DNA of 64,000 bases from Gonatopus flavifemur. Its lineage: Eukaryota > Arthropoda > Insecta > Hymenoptera > Dryinidae. Both the position numbers and the translations under genes were made by a program. Shown here one piece after another: positions 11,871 through 24,060 of this stretch; within the stretch, counting starts at the first letter, position 1, and each line of letters opens with the position of its first letter. The stretch is taken from positions 27,280,001 to 27,344,000 of the forward strand of contig JAFFJZ010000003.1 in the NCBI GenBank assembly GCA_018340375.1, read 5' to 3'. The notes under the pieces were generated by a model, which worked only from the letters and a program-made list of their open reading frames with translations, was not told the origin of the DNA and ran no database searches.

Positions 11871-12013
11871 ATCATCCTCGGATCGAATTTTTCCTCAAGA
11901 TATACGTGTACATGTACCATGGTATGAGTTTCTCGGTGGCGAACCTTGGAAATGGTCAAAGAATGGGGTCATTGAGTTCTTCGACAACCGTATACGAGAG
12001 GATCCTACTGCAG
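11871..12013 (+). CDS. candidate exon ending at a strong donor, unknown protein
   Basis: The segment ends CTGCAG at 12013, followed by GTAAAC, a good donor. A T-rich tract ends in ACAAG at 11870, a possible acceptor. Two + strand frames are open throughout. One contains VPWYEFLGGEPWKWSKNGVI and has strong first-position G bias. The other contains MSFSVANLGNGQRMGSLSSS and ends exactly on a codon at the donor, with an internal ATG at 11923 that could serve as a start. A minus-strand frame is also open, reflecting local GC content. I recognise no family in either frame. A search with both translations would tell them apart. Confidence 0.3.
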
Positions 12014-14401
12014 GTAAACCGAGAGGTATGTGAGAGAATATCAAAGGACCACACACAGACTTCCTGAAAATACAAGCCAACCGTGAAGGGGATGCATTAT
12101 TCATTCTGCCAGGCTACTCTTGTCTTTGTTCGACTTCGACAAGTAGTTTCGGCTTGCCATTTCCCATATGTTATTTTATATATTGTATCTTTGAGAAACT
12201 GCAGCTGTGTCTCATCGAAATTTTTATCGGAATCGATAATAAGGAAAAAATCCCCAGACCTGGCTTCACACGACGGAATAATAAATAATATGGGAGAGCC
12301 TGGAAAAATTATACCATACGACAATTATGCCGATGAGAACAATTCAATCCTGAGGGAAATCAAGGACTTGATTCTTTCTAAGAGGGAGAGAGGGAGGAGA
12401 GTAAAATTATAACGTACTGAAAAAAAGTGAAATTGAATGAATTCGGAGCAACTTGAATTCGCTGCCACTTAAACATTTTAAATTGGCTTGGTGTTCCCCG
12501 CGCTATGGTAACTCTAATTATCTCCGACCAATGTCATTTCGTTGCTAACGTGGATAATTGAACCCGGGGAAACTTTTGAATTTCATTTAAAAGGCGACTA
12601 CTTTTGTTTTCTCTGCTCCGAACAAAGTCGACAGGTCGTTCTTGTTGATCCTATTGTTATGGCTCTTGTTGCGTTGCTGTTGTTGTTGCTACTGCTACTG
12701 CTACTGTTGCTGCTGCTCCTGCTGTACTTGTCCTAGCTCAACAGAGCCCTATCGGTCTCGTGTTACAAGCACAATGTACACACAGTAACAACGCCTTCCC
12801 CTAGGCCACGAATTCATGTAAGGTACATATACACGAAGCGACTACCGTCCTACCCCCATTCAAAATTTAATTGGTATCAGCTACGCCTCAACCATGTCAT
12901 GGTTGCATACGCGGCTGCACTTTCAAACACTTTGTTCGACCCACAGCTCAATTAGTCGAGGAAAGATAAGTGTTTACGTCGAAGATCTCGTTGAAGTTTT
13001 TCTTCCCTTTATCAGTATCATTATCATTATCATCGTCATTATATTTCACCGTCTGCAGGGATATTTTTAATGAGTTTCAAAGGTGACGATTCCGCGTTTC
13101 GACATCTAATTTATAATTGATCGTAATTTTCTCGAACATTCGAGGGATATCGATTTTTTTCCATTCAGCTTTTATTCCTTTTTTTTTTGTATCTTCAACG
13201 AATTCAAATTTGTATTTGAAAAGGAGAATCGAATGGACGGAATAAGGAAACGTTCGCGAATCGACGATAGGATCCTTGTTTCCCTAACCCAAGACACTCG
13301 ACAGGAGGGTAACCGGAAAAATTATTTTTCTTTACCCGGTTTTCCCTCTTTCCTCTCCTGCTTCGTGTTAAAGTCTCACTTTACGATCGCGTCATTCAGA
13401 GGATTATGATGCCGGTGCAAACATTTGGCTAGAAGGGTCGACTCTACCGATGTTCCTTCTCCTATCTATTCTCCCATTTCAATCGATTTCTACGCCGCTT
13501 CCTCGGTCTTTCGTGCCTCCTATCGCATAAATCTCATTCCCACGAAAAAGCTTCATCGCGAAAGTGAGAGACTGTTTGTCTTAATTTCGAGCAAACTCTC
13601 TTTGCGTACGGATTCTTTTATTTTTACCACTTGGAACATAAATGAGCTTTCAACAAAAGCAGTTGATTTCCACGGATATATTTGAGAGGAAATCAAAGTA
13701 TACGGAGAATTCTGCTCAAAGGAAAGGATGGACCAACGGGAAAGAGAGGAAAATACAAAAAGATTCATTCTTCGAATGAAATTTGATATTCTTTGTGTGA
13801 TAAGTTCACATTGGAACATGAAAATTGAAGGGATTTTGTTTATCTTTGTGTGATTTTTGAATGGAATTTCATCTCGCGAAATTGATAGGAGAGAAGTTTG
13901 AAAAATAAAACCAACTGGAAGGTTATTTCTGTGTAAATGGAAAATATCAGTATATTATTTATATACACAACAATTCCACGTTAAATAATGAAACAAACAA
14001 AAAGTCGTAGGTCAGAAAGACGAGGAATCGTTACAGCTGTCAAATTCAGTACCTCAGCTGACTCGACAAGCCCTAAAGGCATGAACTGCACTGTCCTGAA
14101 TCGAATGTGTGCACTGTTGATTGAAGCCTCTCCCATCCGTGTCTTTTTATTTCAACGTCGTTTTTCTTTCCCCTTGATTTCTCTTTGGCATGGCAGGAAG
14201 GTAGGTCAAATCGATGACTTGATTGAGTAAAGAGGGAGAGAAAAGAAAGAGAAGAGAAACAGAGAGGAGGCTAAAGTTTTTACAATTCCAGGTATATCCT
14301 AGATCCTGAAACTCTGGATGTAATCCAGAAAAGTCGTTCCGCTACATCGATTCGTTATTTCACCAGAGATAAAGATCAGAAAGTGTAAAAAAGGTACAAT
14401 T
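12014..14401. other. mostly featureless; CTG/TTG microsatellite inside
   Basis: Apart from the microsatellite at 12661-12735 there is a small perfect hairpin (CAACCATG and CATGGTTG) near 12889-12905 and an ATC/ATT-rich run near 13011-13045. Open frames at 13425-13819 overlap on both strands and look like chance. Confidence 0.5.
12661..12735 (+). repeat. interrupted (TTG/CTG)n microsatellite
   Basis: Repeated TTG, CTG and CTA triplets give an apparent poly-leucine frame on the + strand. The poly-Leu run is not evidence of a protein; it follows from the triplet repeat. Confidence 0.9.
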
Positions 14402-14541
14402 TATATAATACGTATGTGAAAATAGTAAGAGAACCGATCAATTTTTCCCCTCAAGTTTCAATAAAATATCAAAACCTTGAAGAGGAAGAAATAATTACTG
14501 GATTTAAGAAAAATGATGATGTCGAAGACACGTCGTGGTTG
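14402..14541 (+). CDS. candidate acidic exon ending at GTAAGT
   Basis: An open frame ends TGGTTG at 14541, directly followed by a consensus GTAAGTC donor. The predicted peptide includes NLEEEEIITGFKKNDDVEDT and shows marked purine-first codon bias (GAA GAG GAA GAA, then AAT GAT GAT GTC GAA GAC). The 5' boundary is unclear: an AAATAG acceptor-like site at about 14426 is AT-rich rather than pyrimidine-rich, and the open frame continues a little further left. No family is recognised. A chance pairing of an open frame with a donor is quite possible. Confidence 0.22.
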
Positions 14542-16730
14542 GTAAGTCGAGATCTAAATCGACGTGATTTTAGAACAGTTTCTTCGATTCTCTTCCATCA
14601 TTGACCTCCTCCCTCGTGTTCTGATTTTCAATATATAAAAAAAAGTGCTTCGTCGACGATTTTCATCTTTCATGAGTTTAACGCAAGAGACGATCAATTT
14701 TTGGTGAGCGCTCGCTCGGTCCCCCCTGTCCTGCCTCCTCTGCACACATACCAACCGAAGACTGAGCCAATAAAAGACTCGGAGAGGTCATAAAAGTGAC
14801 TATATGATACCAACTGTCGAACGTAGCATGTCGAAATAAATTCGTTCGGATTTTTCATGAAAAGAAATTGTTTCCCTCCTTTCGAATCGTTGAGATCGAT
14901 AATTTTGCACATTCCTCGTAAAAGATTTCTCCGCGAGATCAAAATTATACGGATTATCGTGAAATCGTTTGATGCATTCGCGATGAGAAGAATGAAGTAT
15001 CGAAAGCGCAACAGAGGATCAGCGAAATTGAAGAACGCTGAACTTTCCAAGCTTCGATTCCAATTCTGATGAAGTCTTCAATTTTTGTTCTTCAAACGAT
15101 ATCAGGGACACGAGGATTACTTCGGTTATTTCCGATTCTTCATTTTCCACCCACAAATACTGCTAATTCCTTCTTTAATTACAAATTCAATATTCAAAAA
15201 ACAAACTTCTGTCCCATGAAGTAGTTATCTATAGTTTTCAATTCCAACGATATTCAGATATAATTCGTAGAACAGTAATACATTTTTCATTTCAAACAAA
15301 GACCGAAGTATCTCAAGATAAAGATATGTTGTTCAATAAAGGAAGAATATTGAAGTTTCAAATGGAAAGGAAGAATTGAAGGTCCTTCAACAGCACTTGA
15401 AACTTCCACAAAATCGCCTTACTTTCATTTTTTTTACAAGTACTTTCTTATGCCCGTACACGCAACTCTGTCACGAAGATGTTGAATGGATGAGAAATTT
15501 CTTAACCGGCAGATGTATTTTTTCATAATGAAATGAAAATAAATATCACTGAGGAATTCAAAAACTTTCACGTTGAGAAAGAGAGAAAGAGTAAAACGAT
15601 GATTATATTCAAGGAAATATGTTTCTAAAATGCATGAATCTTGTTCCTGAAAACTATCATCGTGATGTAAGAAAATTCGGTTCAATTTCTGGAATGAAAT
15701 TTTCAAAATAAAAATATTCACTTCAAAAAGATCTAATATTCTGTATGATATTGAGAGTGTTAACTATGAGTTCTTCGGTTACGATTCAAACAAAAATTCA
15801 ACAATTATTTGGAATATCCGTATCGGCAGAAACTAAATATGAAACAGCTGAACATCTGGAAAAGTTATAAAAGATATTTACCATTATTCAGAATGAAGTT
15901 CTGGACAGAGACACTTCTAGGGTATAATTTACTGCGACTGTCATCATAAGATCTACTCAAATAATGCATTGATTTCCCCAGCTGGTAATTGGTTACTCCA
16001 TGTCGTTGAAGTTTGAAACGTTCATATTAGAAACAAAACGAAAACTTCCGAAATCTGATGAATCGTCTTCATTTGCCTTCTCCAGGTAACTTCTTGGAAC
16101 TGGGAACATCTTTGAGAGAATAAATTGCAAGATTTTGGCTCTTCAGTAGCTGAGTATTCCGTTATTCGATTACCAATTAGTTTCAATAAATGATTCAAAC
16201 TTCAGCAACTTGGTTGCATCAATCCATTCAATCTTATAAAGATCTGATAAGACATCGAATTCATCCGATCATATTTTTTGGGGGATGGAATAGGCATTGG
16301 GAGAGTTTACACCACGAGGAGTATTTTTGTAAAATTTGTTTTGAATGGTAATAAGAATTATCTCTGTCACAGAATTTATCGCGAATTTGTTTCCACGGAC
16401 TTTCGTTCCTCTCATGCCAAATACCCTAGTCTTCTAACTCAAAAAACCATTTTGGATTTTTTTTCCTCTGTTTCTAGCCCGTATATCAGGACGTTCCCCG
16501 TAGTAGAACGTCTGACAGTTGAATCCTTTTTCCTCTCTTCCATACTTCACATTACTCTTGCGACCTCCATCACCTTCCTAACTTCATTCGTCATCCGCTC
16601 TTCCGGTCCATCGTTCTTTTGAAAAACGAATTCCAGATATCTGAAGTTGAGTCCACTTCAACAACTGAAGTCTAACAGAGGTGGTTTGAAAAGAACTCGA
16701 AACAGCTTTATTGAGTACGAAGTTCCTATA

Positions 16731-16880
16731 CACTGGAAGAATTTTGTGGTAACAATTACCACGACAAGTAAAAATTCTTCAAAAAATTACTGAGTAGGTT
16801 GTAAAAATGAGTGAAATTTTAAGCAACTGAGAACGATCACTGACATTTCTCAGTAATTTTTCAAATAAACTCCTTCGAAT
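16731..16880. repeat. degenerate palindromic repeat beginning CACTGGAAGAATTTT
   Basis: It starts with the motif also found at 6529. The interior is partly palindromic: AAAAAATTACTGAG at about 16786-16799 is mirrored by CTCAGTAATTTTT at about 16849-16861. The right terminus is decayed. It is probably an old non-autonomous element of the CAC-ended type seen elsewhere in the window. Confidence 0.35.
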
Positions 16881-17148
16881 GTAACTTAACAAGCGGCCAA
16901 AATCTAGCAGCTAACAGCTAATTTATGCAACTTTTGATACAATCATTCCATCAAGTATCTGAGTAGTTGAGAATTAAGTTTAATCAAAAGTTGCAATAAT
17001 CAGCCGTTAGTTTGGACTAAGGTTTTGAGAATAAAATGTGAATTGTTATCCCTACGCTATACGAAATCATCATATTCAACCTCTCCCATAAATATTTCTA
17101 TATTTCAAGTCTATCAACGTGGTAATATTTATATTTTTACGGTCCGTG

Positions 17149-17167
17149 TGCATGCATGCATGCATGC
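17149..17167. repeat. (TGCA)n tetranucleotide run
   Basis: Uninterrupted alternating TGCA units, self-complementary and therefore palindromic in every register. Confidence 0.9.
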
Positions 17168-18821
17168 GGATGACAACTCCGATAATATTTTTCCCCGTTT
17201 ATATCTCGATGCGGTAATATCGTACTTATGCAAGCGTCATGATATTTCGCCGTGTTAGTTGGGTAACTATGTTGCAACACGTTGAGAGTTCAAGGTTTAT
17301 CTCATTGAGACGAGGAGGAAAAAACTCGTGCAAAACTTGAAGGAAAGAGAAAGCGCGAATGAGAATTTTGCCGAGAAATGAGGAGAAAGAATAGTAAAGA
17401 GGCGTAATAAAAATGGGGAGGAAGGGAAAAAACGAAAAGCGATAAAAATACAGGGGCGTGAAGAGAGAGGAACATTTTTTTTAGTTGTCGATGTTTTCGT
17501 CACTCACGATTCTAGAGAGGGAAAGACAGAGAGTGCACGAAAGAGGGAGATTCTGCGAGGATGAGTGTTCGACTGTTGGTGCAGCGCATCGACCGGACCC
17601 CGGGGATATTTGTTTAAGTGTCGTCACTTCTCCTCGTTCTATAGGATTTTTTTTTCAACACTTCATCATCGTCCAACCGTGTTCGTCTTTCTTTTTGTCT
17701 TCCCTCATGTGAAAATGGAATAAACGATCATTGTTCATTTCACACATTCGCACAAGGATATCGATCTAGGTTACATAAACATTGTTTCGAGGAAATATTG
17801 CTCTACTTCATTCAACGGAATGGAATTTGGATTGTTTTTTGGAATACAGTAACAAATGAGATCCCTCAGGGAACTCAAATTCAACGTCGATAGAACTCGG
17901 ACACTGTGGCCTCCTCCGAATATCGTTTGGTTTGTAATATCGCCGGTCGATCCCCTGGGAAACTTCTCTTCGATCTTCATTGCGCAATGTCAATTCGATT
18001 CGATACTTTTTATAATAAACCCTTTCGAAAAGAGCTCCACAAAACAATCCAATCGCGAATAACGAGGAACGAGCAAAGTTCTCTTTTGAATTTTCATTAA
18101 TCGCGAACAATGTAGTAGTCGGTACAATGGAGGGAAAAGTGTCTACCTCTCCAAAGAGATTTTGAAAAATAAACATCGTTACAGCTGATATAATATTCTC
18201 TGGAGCTCCTTACAACACAATCGTTCTTTCTACAAAGTTAAGAGCGTTTCATAATACAAGTAACCCCGCGAAATCTCGGTACTCTCTGTTTCTCCTCAAT
18301 CCTCTTCCGCCCGCTTGCAAAAGTTCGACTTTTCCCAAGTGATACTACGGGACGAGTGAATAAAAAATATGTTAGGGGGAGGTGTGTTCTTGGGATGTGT
18401 TGTAAGTACGTTACTACCCTTCGCACACGGCCCTGCGGAGTTGGCTAAACAACCCGTGGGTATAGATTTATAGATGGACGATACCCTTTGGGAAATCAGC
18501 TTCACCCGTGCTTTCAGCACCACCGTCACGCGCTTGCCACCAAGGGGAATGAAAAACACCAAGTTTTCCAAGTTTTCATTGAGTCAAAATCAAGGGAGCA
18601 GAGAATGAGTCGGATTCAAGGATGGTCTTGTTTGTCGATCTTCTTGTCTTTATTCCGTATATATATATACGATTAAATGACGTTAAACTCCCTTGTTGAA
18701 GTTTTTTTCCCTTCAAAACTCGCCGGAGAGAATTTCAGTTTTCCCAAGTACAAGGAAAACATCTAATCCGTTTTGACGTTGGAAATCGCTACGGAGATCC
18801 TCATTAAAACATGAGAATCTT

Positions 18822-19106
18822 CACAGTAAAAAGTAAAACCTAAAGTGATCCCGAATATCAACTTAAAAATGCAGCCAAAAGTAGCGCCTATTGCAACTGA
18901 AAGTAAGCAATGAAGAAGACTGAATTTCAGTCAATTTCATCTTACTTTGGAATTGAGATAGAATTCCATCTTAATTTCCAAAGTAAGATGGAATTGACTG
19001 AAATTCAGTCTTCTTCATTCCTTACTTTCAGTTGGAATAGGCGCTACTTTTGGCTGCATTTTTAAGCTGATATTCGGGATCACTTTGAGTTTTACTTTTT
19101 ACTGTG
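18822..19106. mobile_element. 285-bp near-perfect palindrome (foldback/MITE)
   Basis: The left arm begins CACAGTAAAAAGTAAAAC and the right arm ends in its complement, GTTTTACTTTTTACTGTG-like. The arms are about 128 bp each with only a handful of mismatches, separated by a core of roughly 30 bp that is itself partly palindromic (GGAATTGAGATAGAATTCC). Shared internal landmarks are TGATCCCGAATATCA, AATGCAGCCAAAAGTAGCGC and GACTGAATTTCAGTC. There is no coding capacity. High arm identity suggests a fairly recent insertion or arm homogenisation. A diverged partial copy lies at 38566-38744. The superfamily is unassigned; CAC-type ends occur in several DNA transposon groups. Confidence 0.9.
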
Positions 19107-22100
19107 TTGTAACGGCAATAGAACGATAAAAACACGGATAAGAAGAAGAAGGAAAGAGAAGAAATTGGAATGTCAGATATAAGTGGATTATTGCACGAAT
19201 TGCATCTTTAATCTTGCTCGATCGTTGGGTATCGAATATTTCGTTGTTGAGAAACACAATTTCTGATAACGCCAGACCGCATGCTAGACTAACAACACGC
19301 TACAGTTTATTACGATCAGCGTATTATTGAGGCCAAGGAACCATTTGCAGTCTAATCTCATGCATATGTGATCGCAATCCGTGTTGCTGATTTTCTGAGC
19401 ACTCTGTATATAGAGATATACTCGTGAATCCTCAGTTTTATCTCTCGAATGGGTATTCCAAATACGAATAGCTGCCAACCTTATTTGAATTTCCATATAT
19501 TAACGATGAGGTCTATTATATGAGTTTCGATTTTCCTCGCGTTGAAAATATGACAAGAAATCGCACAGTAATCTATTCGGATTTGATGAATATTTTATTC
19601 AACGATATCATTCAAGGATTCTACCCTGCGAATTAAAATTACAAACAACTGTAGAGTTTTTCGATCCCCGCAATTACGTAAAACAAACATCAGGTATTGT
19701 TCTAGAGGTAGGCAACTATTAATGGAACGTAATTATCAACCACCATTACCATACCGGATCAAAAGGGAGAGAATACTTGCCGTATCGAAGATAAATTGAT
19801 AATTCCAAGTGATCCATCCAATGATCGATTTAATTTTGATGTAACAATAGACCCTTGCATGGGAATAGAGAGAAAGCAATGTATAGGGCTATCAGTCTAG
19901 TTTATAACGGACAATTGATATGCAAACCGTGAGGACGCATCCTCTATTTCGGAATCAAATGCATGTGTATACTAAACAATTGTAGTTTCCACCAGGGGTT
20001 TGTGAAGGTGACTCGCTGCTCGCTCGTACAGTCAAACACAAACGCTCCAACATACGCGTATCATTATAGTTTCTGGGATGCGGCGATATATGAATATACA
20101 TACATATATAAATACCATGCCACCTCTCATGAAAATGTTCCGAGTTCGAATTAATATGCGAGTGATCGTCGCTCGAGCGTGCCTCGTTGCAAAGTGCCGC
20201 TACAAACGCCGAATGCAAAGTATAAAAGTTGTATTTGCAGTCTAGATGAGAACCGATTGAGTTTGAATCCACTTTTGCTCGATGAAATTGCTACACACAG
20301 GTGCGAGTTATTTGAAACGAGTGAAGAAACAACAAATGATATCGTTTTATTTATCGATATACTTTTTGTTTATACGTATTTATACGTGCCAACGAAATCC
20401 TCTCTCCTACTCGTGTTTTCTGTTTCATTTGTCTTCCTTCTCCAACGAATTTGACAAGGTATAAATACCCCGGATAAATATTCCCTCCTCCTCTTTCTTT
20501 TTCCACGTACTTAATTTAAATAGGATTTTACAAATTCGACCCTCCGGCAAAGAAGGAAAGAGGATAGTAGGATGATTCTTCGTGGAAAACATCTGAGGGT
20601 AAACCGAATCGAGGGTTGCCTCGAAGCGCGTGGCTCTCGCCGTGCCACGTTGAAATTAATATCTTCAATCTACAACCAAAGGCAGATCCTCGAACGGGAC
20701 TGTTATGCACATCCTCTTGAGATAAGAACAGCGGGAGGGTTGGACGGAGCAACCCAAATATAAACCAAGGGCTCAGGATCTTGCAGTCGTAAAGAAGAAG
20801 GAGAAGGAGTAGAAGAAGAAGAAGAGGAGGAAAGGAAGAAAAGAAGGGAGGGTGGCTCTCCCTATCCTTCCAAACGGTACTCACTTCTCCCCTTTTAACA
20901 TCCTTTTTCGAACGACTGTCCAACTCCAAACGGGGCTTTTCCTGTTTTCATCCCTCGTAATACCTCGTAAATTCTATGCGTTATTTACTCTTAACCCTTG
21001 AATATCTTCAGATATCAGAGTTTATTGCCCATTATCGTCGTTATATTAAACGTATTTTGATTTTCAGCTATCAGAACGTTTATCAAGAGTTTATGATTCT
21101 CGTGAAAATGTCGAGTATACTCTTCTTATTCGTATTTCAACATTCATCTCATCTTGGAATTATAGAAGGGATGTTCCTCTTATAACTCTTTTCCTCGTGT
21201 ATCGAGTATTTCTCGAAGGGTGACATAGGAACTTTTCATAAAACTGAAGCAATTCGTCTCGAAATAAAATAGGAGGTATACTTTTAAATCGTCAGAATTT
21301 TCAACGACAGATTTTCATTCAGCGACTCTAAATCATCTTCAAATGTTATGGATTTCTAAACGTTTATACCCAATTTATAATTAATAATCGTCAAAATCTT
21401 TCAATAGAATCGAAAAGTGTCCTACTTTAAGCATCGTGGTGCTTATTGCAAATCTAGGAAACCTTTCGAACTCATCGAATTGATTTTTTTTCTACTGTGA
21501 GACGTGTAAAGTGGTTTTCTTTTGTGGACAAAATTACGTTTTTCATTGTTACATCATTTTTCTTCTATTCTAACAAATTATTATTGAAACATCTATCCTC
21601 GGACTCGACAACTCCATAAACGAATAGATAATAATTTTGTAAATTAATTTTCCATCAGCGATATGAATCAACTTTTTGATCAATGATATTTTTCCAGAAT
21701 CAATTTATTCATCAAAGAACATCGTATCAAATTAACTTTACTCCTACCAGAAATTCAAAGATCTCTGTGTTCAAGTATTGAATGTAATTTACATCCCCGT
21801 GAAATTGTTTTCAATCTTTGTAGATGAATTTTCTCATATACACGTCTTTGGAACAAACTTGCAGTACTTGGCATTGAAATTCGTACAGAAATGTCTTATG
21901 ATGTACTGTAATTATATCTCCTTGATGATTACTAAATTGATTTTAGCTGTTCAAATTGCATAAAGACGAGCATCAAATGAAGAGTATCAAATATACAGGA
22001 ATATTAAAAATCAAAGTTGAATAAATAGCTGTAGTGATCATCGCAGAAACTATGAAAAAGAAGAAATTTGGAATCCACTGAGCTCGTGTAGATTTCGCAT

Positions 22101-22839
22101 CAAGACATTCGCATTGGGGATTTCATAGGGTTAGCTAATAGTTCCTTTCATTCCAAGAAGATCGATCATCCTGAATGGTTGCTTCGTTGGCAGATCGTGG
22201 AATCCCACGTGTCAAGGTGGTCATTTCGCTTGTGTTTTATTCAAATGAAATATAAATGATGACGGATTGGATGTTTCTTATTTTTATTGCGGTTAGGGTT
22301 GATTTTCATTGTTTGTACTATTAAATTGCCAATGCGTGATTAGTCATTTGAAACTTGATTTGTGTAACTAATTCAATCACAAGTTTGATCACGTTGGAAT
22401 TTTCTGGGAAACGCAATCAAATTAGATTCAATATGAGAGCAAAGAGTTTTATGTACACTCTTACTCTAATCAAGGGCAATGAAAATGAATAAATAAATGC
22501 GAAATAAACTGCAGTTAATACTCAAGCTCTCTGCATCAAAGAAAATGAAGGAACAACCGAGGAAACGAGAAATTTGTTGGTAAACCTCATGTCTGTGGTC
22601 CTTCACACTGTCGCGGTAGGGAGCCAAAGCTTCAGTTTGAATATTACTTCTTTGATATACGTATATAAATAGATAAATATATACTTTTTCAATTCCAGCG
22701 GGGAAAATATATATTGACATGCTGTTTATTTTCTCATTTACCTGTGTTCTTTGTTCACAATTTAATATTTTAGAGAAAAAGATGATGGTTGGAATATATG
22801 AAATATGCTGGAAACAATCAACATTAAACATTTTTAGAG
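19107..22839. other. no supported gene
   Basis: The + strand frame at 20572-20763 has a true ATG, a moderately GC-rich composition and 63 codons (start MILRGKHLRVNRIEGCLEAR), but overlaps an open 133-codon minus-strand frame containing a poly-Leu run from an AAG/GAA-rich tract at about 20790-20840. Neither shows a domain. The rest is AT-rich and unremarkable. Confidence 0.45.
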
Positions 22840-22856
22840 CACGAAAAATTACACTA

Positions 22857-22994
22857 CTTTTATATCAAGTGTTGGATCGATTCAGCGTCAGTCATAAATT
22901 AATCAAAATAATGAGAGATTCATACGAAAATATGGTGGTTAAGAGCAAATCTGGTGTAACACAACCGATTCCGGTAACAGAAGGAGTCCTGTAG
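22857..22994 (+). pseudogene. reverse transcriptase fragment (palm region before the catalytic Asp pair)
   Basis: The predicted residues LDRFSVSHKLIKIMRDSYEN, then a short spacer, then PIPVTEGVL, match the conserved run in LINE reverse transcriptases that goes from the 'L...GV...LI..I...Y' helix to the 'GV-Q-G' motif. The glutamine of that motif is replaced by a TAG stop at 22992-22994, followed by GEI in the same frame. The expected upstream DxxxAFD motif is not recognisable. The frame upstream of about 22850 looks unrelated. Confidence 0.75.
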
Positions 22995-23011
22995 GGGGAA
23001 ATATTACTTCG

Positions 23012-23635
23012 AAGGAAATAAAGTAAATATCGATGAATAATTGAACCGTTTTCGTTTCATTAAGAAATTCCGGGTACTTTTTGATCAGAAGGTACTTGGG
23101 AATAACCTTCACGAACACGGGACTCTTCGAAGTTGCTGCAAAACAGATCGCCCAAAAAGCTAATATAGCAGCAGTGTCGACTCTTTCCTTGATTAGACAA
23201 AATAAAATCAATTCATGGGCCCAAATTAACCGCTTATTCGACTCATTAGTGTCCTCCATGGTGTGGCATTCCTGTCCAATATGGAGTGTCAGCTACTTGG
23301 ATCTCACAGAAAGAGTGCAAGGGCAATTCTTCAAAAGACTATTAGGTTTACCTCCTTATATTTCAAACTATGCAGTCAGATTGAAATCAGGAAGAACGCA
23401 CGTTGCTGGGAAAATATACCGCATGATACTTGACTGGATATCTAAAATTATCAATATGAAAGAGGACAGGTTACCAGAAGCGTGCTTTATAAAGTTATTA
23501 GAAATAGACAAGAGGAGCGATGTTATTAGTAAATATAGTTGGGTAAGCAAGCTTGAATCAATCTTTTTCACCCCTATTAATGGATTGGATGAATGGGATA
23601 ATATAGAATTGTTTAAACAGGAAAATATGAAGTAG
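23012..23635 (+). pseudogene. LINE post-catalytic RT/thumb segment
   Basis: A short stretch in one frame (YYFEGNKVNIDE then stop, about 23010-23045) matches the LINE region just after the catalytic Asp pair. A longer frame from about 23081 continues with RRYLGITFTNTGLF and a KA-rich helix, then WHSCPIWSV and VQGQFFKRLLGLPPYISNYA, the pattern typical of the RT thumb and linker of many LINEs. That frame stays open for over 180 codons before a TAG at 23633-23635. The intervening 60-80 residues that should carry the catalytic Asp pair are absent. Confidence 0.85.
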
Positions 23636-24060
23636 GCACTACTTGAAAAATATATAATATGGCATCAAGACATGGATAGAAATAAGATTGATATATCGTG
23701 TTCTCTGAAAATTATGAATAGTTTGGAAATTAGGTCTAAGAACGCGAGTTATCCGGACCTAAAATGCAATTTGGAACTTAAAAAACTGTTTGCTCAAGTT
23801 AGACTACTAAACGGAAACTTTCTGAGATTATATATCAAGAATAAAATCTATAATTTGAAAAACATGAATACCTGCCTGTATTGTAACATAAAGAATGTGA
23901 ATCTCTTCCATTGGATTGTTGAATGTGGACATCTAGTCAATGAAAGGAAACAGTACAATCTCATAACAGAGGTTGAAGAATCTGCCTAGTTAAACCTTGT
24001 TGATATGCTATTGTACCAATATTTACGTATAATGTTGATTCGAAAACAAAAATCCTTTCA
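23636..24060 (+). pseudogene. LINE C-terminal segment with Cys/His motif
   Basis: After a stop at 23633 the same kind of sequence continues, including LKKLFAQVRLLNGNFLRLYI and then a CLYC...H...C arrangement (about 23872-23931) typical of the zinc-knuckle-like C terminus of these elements. A TAG at 23987-23989 interrupts it. A further match-like stretch (DMLLYQYLRIMLIRKQKS, about 24002-24055) resembles the usual last helix. What follows is not recognisable. Confidence 0.75.

Larger units (their letters stand above)
14542..18821. other. no supported gene
   Basis: AT-rich DNA with overlapping short frames on both strands. Slightly GC-richer patches at about 17500-17620 and 18300-18560 keep several frames open at once. 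In the second, a minus-strand frame reads GGKRVTVVLKARVKLISQRV with high G/C third positions, but I see no convincing acceptor and no recognisable domain. A short TGCA run lies at 17149-17167. Confidence 0.45.
22840..24060 (+). mobile_element. decayed non-LTR (LINE) retrotransposon remnant
   Basis: Three consecutive protein-level matches in LINE order identify this element: a late reverse-transcriptase segment (about 22857-23000), the thumb and post-RT region (about 23018-23635), and a C-terminal part with a Cys/His motif (23672-24060). The reading frame is broken by in-frame stops and at least one shift, and the segment between the first two matches is missing, so no active enzyme could be made. 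The 5' end is truncated inside the RT domain, the usual result of incomplete reverse transcription. I see no clear target-site duplication or poly(A) tail. The clade is not determined. Confidence 0.85.

Noticed and set aside
12542..12736. Apparent poly-leucine protein
   Set aside because: It is the translation of a (TTG/CTG)n microsatellite.
20528..20929. 133-codon minus-strand frame with poly-Leu
   Set aside because: The Leu run is the complement of an AAG/GAA-rich tract, and a + strand frame is also open; no motif supports either.
22939..23259. 106-codon minus-strand frame across the LINE
   Set aside because: It is antisense to the recognisable retrotransposon sequence.
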